DNA from: Burkholderiales bacterium
Lineage (GTDB): Bacteria > Pseudomonadota > Gammaproteobacteria > Burkholderiales > Burkholderiaceae_F
NCBI GenBank assembly: GCA_020248865.1
Contig: JADCGS010000022.1
Span: 1 to 64,000 of the forward strand
Direction: 5' to 3'
DNA: 64,000 nt
Shown here: positions 63,801-64,000 of the stretch, piece after piece
Layout: each line of letters begins with the position of its first letter
How positions within the stretch are numbered: position 1 is the stretch's first letter
Made by a program: the position numbers and the translations under genes
The notes under the pieces: generated by a model
The model's input: only the letters and a program-made list of their open reading frames with translations
Database searches by the model: none
Told to the model about the DNA's origin: nothing

Positions 63801-63940
63801 CCTTCCTTAGTCTGCTGGTGGTCCCGGTGGTCTTCACTTACGTCGATGACGTAGTGCAGTGGTGGCGACGCTTGGGCGGCAAGTCCGCGCATGACCGTCG
63901 GACCGATGCTGCATCGCGCACGGGCGTGGCACCGTCATGA
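60824..63940 (+). CDS. RND-family efflux inner-membrane pump (system 2)
   Basis: 1038 residues, start MSLNVSSWSIRNPVPGILLF. The same hallmark segments as system 1 occur: GILVDDAIVEIENIARHLRMGK (proton-relay aspartates), FVQFGWTAAVAVFFSLVVARVLTP and LIMLMGITTKNSILLIDYVILARV. Codon choice is less GC-biased than in the system 1 gene for the same amino acids. Twelve bases after the adaptor. Substrates are not readable from sequence. Confidence 0.94.
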   Translation: MSLNVSSWSIRNPVPGILLFVVLTFAGLMSFWFMKVQNYPDVDLPEVAITASLPGASPSQLENEVARKIEDSLAAARGVEHIRTTIADGTVSIVVEFRLEVPLQEAADEVRDAVARVRGDLPADLRDPVIKKLEFSGSPILTYTVVSSRMDEEALSWFVDNEVGRKLRAVPGVGSVSRVGGVTREVRVELDPARLLALDVSPADISRQLRRVQLESAGGRSDIGGREQSVRTLATVTSADELAAIEIALSDGRSVRLDRLGTVADTVAERRSAALLNGRPAVGFEITRARGAGELEVAEGVRLALDRLREANPGLEVIEAFNTVDPVQENYDGSMYLLYEGAFLAVVVVFLFLRDWRATAIAAVALPLSIIPAFAAMHLMGFTLNIVTLLSLSLVVGILVDDAIVEIENIARHLRMGKTPYQAAMEATEEIGLAVIATTFTLVAVFLPTAFMSGVVGRFFVQFGWTAAVAVFFSLVVARVLTPVMAAYLLKPQQGPRGSEPAWVRICVRWVQWCLRHRLLTVGSALGFLALGLFFASRLPGAFIPPDDVSQTQVRISLAPGSTFDETLALAEQARLIVRGNEHVRMIYTAIGGGSAGTDADEPSAVPDARTAVLTLNLSPRSERRGVSRQQIEQQVRDALSVLPGARVNVGIGGGSDNYVVVLAGTDGRVLASYAARVERDLRTLPGIGAVTSSAGLVQPELLVRPDFARAADLGVTSAAIAETLRVATAGDYEQGLARLNLGERQIPVVMRLPQWARQDIDTLKRLPVPGARGPVALENVATFELGSGPTQITRFDRARNVNLEVELGGRALGDVEQAALALPSLSAPPPGVSLSEDGEAGNMDELILGFGLAMLTGILCVYAVLVLLLKDFLQPVTILVALVLSVPGAFLALHITGSTLSMPPMIGLIMLMGITTKNSILLIDYVILARVRDGLDRWDAIMDACRKRARPIVMTTLAMGAGMLPIALGWGSDPSFRAPMAIVVIGGLLSSTFLSLLVVPVVFTYVDDVVQWWRRLGGKSAHDRRTDAASRTGVAPS

Positions 63941-64000
63941 CCCGGTGCAGCGAACCGAGCGCCACGGACCGAGTGGACGATTGGGTCAACAGGGTCATGA
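63937..64000 (+). CDS. Possible gene start overlapping RND gene, cut by window
   Basis: An ATG overlaps the RND stop (ATGA) and opens a frame of 21 codons to the window edge (MTRCSEPSATDRVDDWVNRV...). In system 1 a gene also starts with a four-base overlap at this place, which makes translation plausible, but the visible part is too short to identify. Confidence 0.4.
   Translation, partial: MTRCSEPSATDRVDDWVNRVM

Noticed and set aside
1-64000. tRNA, rRNA, riboswitch or complete insertion sequence
   Set aside because: No T-loop pattern (GGTTCGAATCC-like) with acceptor pairing, no rRNA-like sequence, and no transposase frame was found by reading; a covariance-model scan would be needed to exclude small RNAs.

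Overview
The window is 64 kb of very GC-rich chromosome from a Gram-negative, respiring, motile-or-biofilm-type bacterium. The gene families point to a betaproteobacterium, most likely Burkholderiales or Rhodocyclales: split pntAA/pntAB/pntB transhydrogenase, glcDEF, a ccoNOQP-ccoGH cluster next to fnr and hemN, MipA/OmpV, and NodT-type efflux lipoproteins. This placement is inference; there is no rRNA or marker comparison here. Both window edges cut genes.

Left part (1-12.6 kb). A membrane spermidine-synthase-like protein runs off the left edge. It is followed by a 155-bp duplicated scrap of mnmA, an MntA-HepT toxin-antitoxin pair, a GGTGGC hexamer repeat, the intact mnmA and its overlapping partner nudJ. 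Then comes the NAD(P) transhydrogenase operon pntAA-pntAB-pntB, whose first junction is filled by about 580 bp of hairpin repeats, followed by nicotinamidase pncA. A large imperfect inverted repeat separates pncA from a TPR/HD-GYP c-di-GMP phosphodiesterase, which diverges from a 55-residue peptide with a double-glycine-type leader.

Middle (13-34 kb). A GSGDV-repeat DUF2807 protein is followed, on the minus strand, by glcD-glcE-glcF-lrgA-lrgB. The glycolate oxidase genes are continuous with an LrgA/LrgB pair, the bacterial relative of the plant plastid glycolate/glycerate carrier, which suggests a complete glycolate uptake and oxidation unit. Next are a lone c-type cytochrome, an outer-membrane barrel, a membrane LytTR regulator, and a TetR-controlled tripartite RND efflux operon coupled to a lipoprotein hydrolase. 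A GGDEF-EAL protein, a CaiB-type CoA-transferase, a DUF4442 thioesterase-like protein and a glycerophosphodiesterase complete this part.

Microaerobic cluster (34-47 kb). ccoI-ccoS, ccoN-ccoO-ccoQ-ccoP, ccoG-ccoH, a small membrane protein, fnr and hemN encode the cbb3 oxidase, its copper/assembly factors, the oxygen sensor, and the oxygen-independent haem enzyme. FNR-type sites (TTGAY-N4-RTCAA) lie upstream of ccoI, ccoN and in the fnr-hemN gap, with a weaker one before ccoG, so the block reads as a self-contained FNR regulon. A TauE/SafE-like membrane protein and alaS follow.

Right part (50-64 kb). A tightly packed run encodes an acetyltransferase, two YbjQ-type proteins, an M48 protease, a zinc-ribbon Nudix hydrolase, a TusA-like protein and two small envelope proteins. 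Then comes mipA with an OmpR-type two-component system and a second OMF-MFP-RND efflux operon. This operon is paralogous to the first but has a visibly less GC-biased codon choice, suggesting a different history. A short reading frame overlapping the end of the RND gene runs off the right edge.
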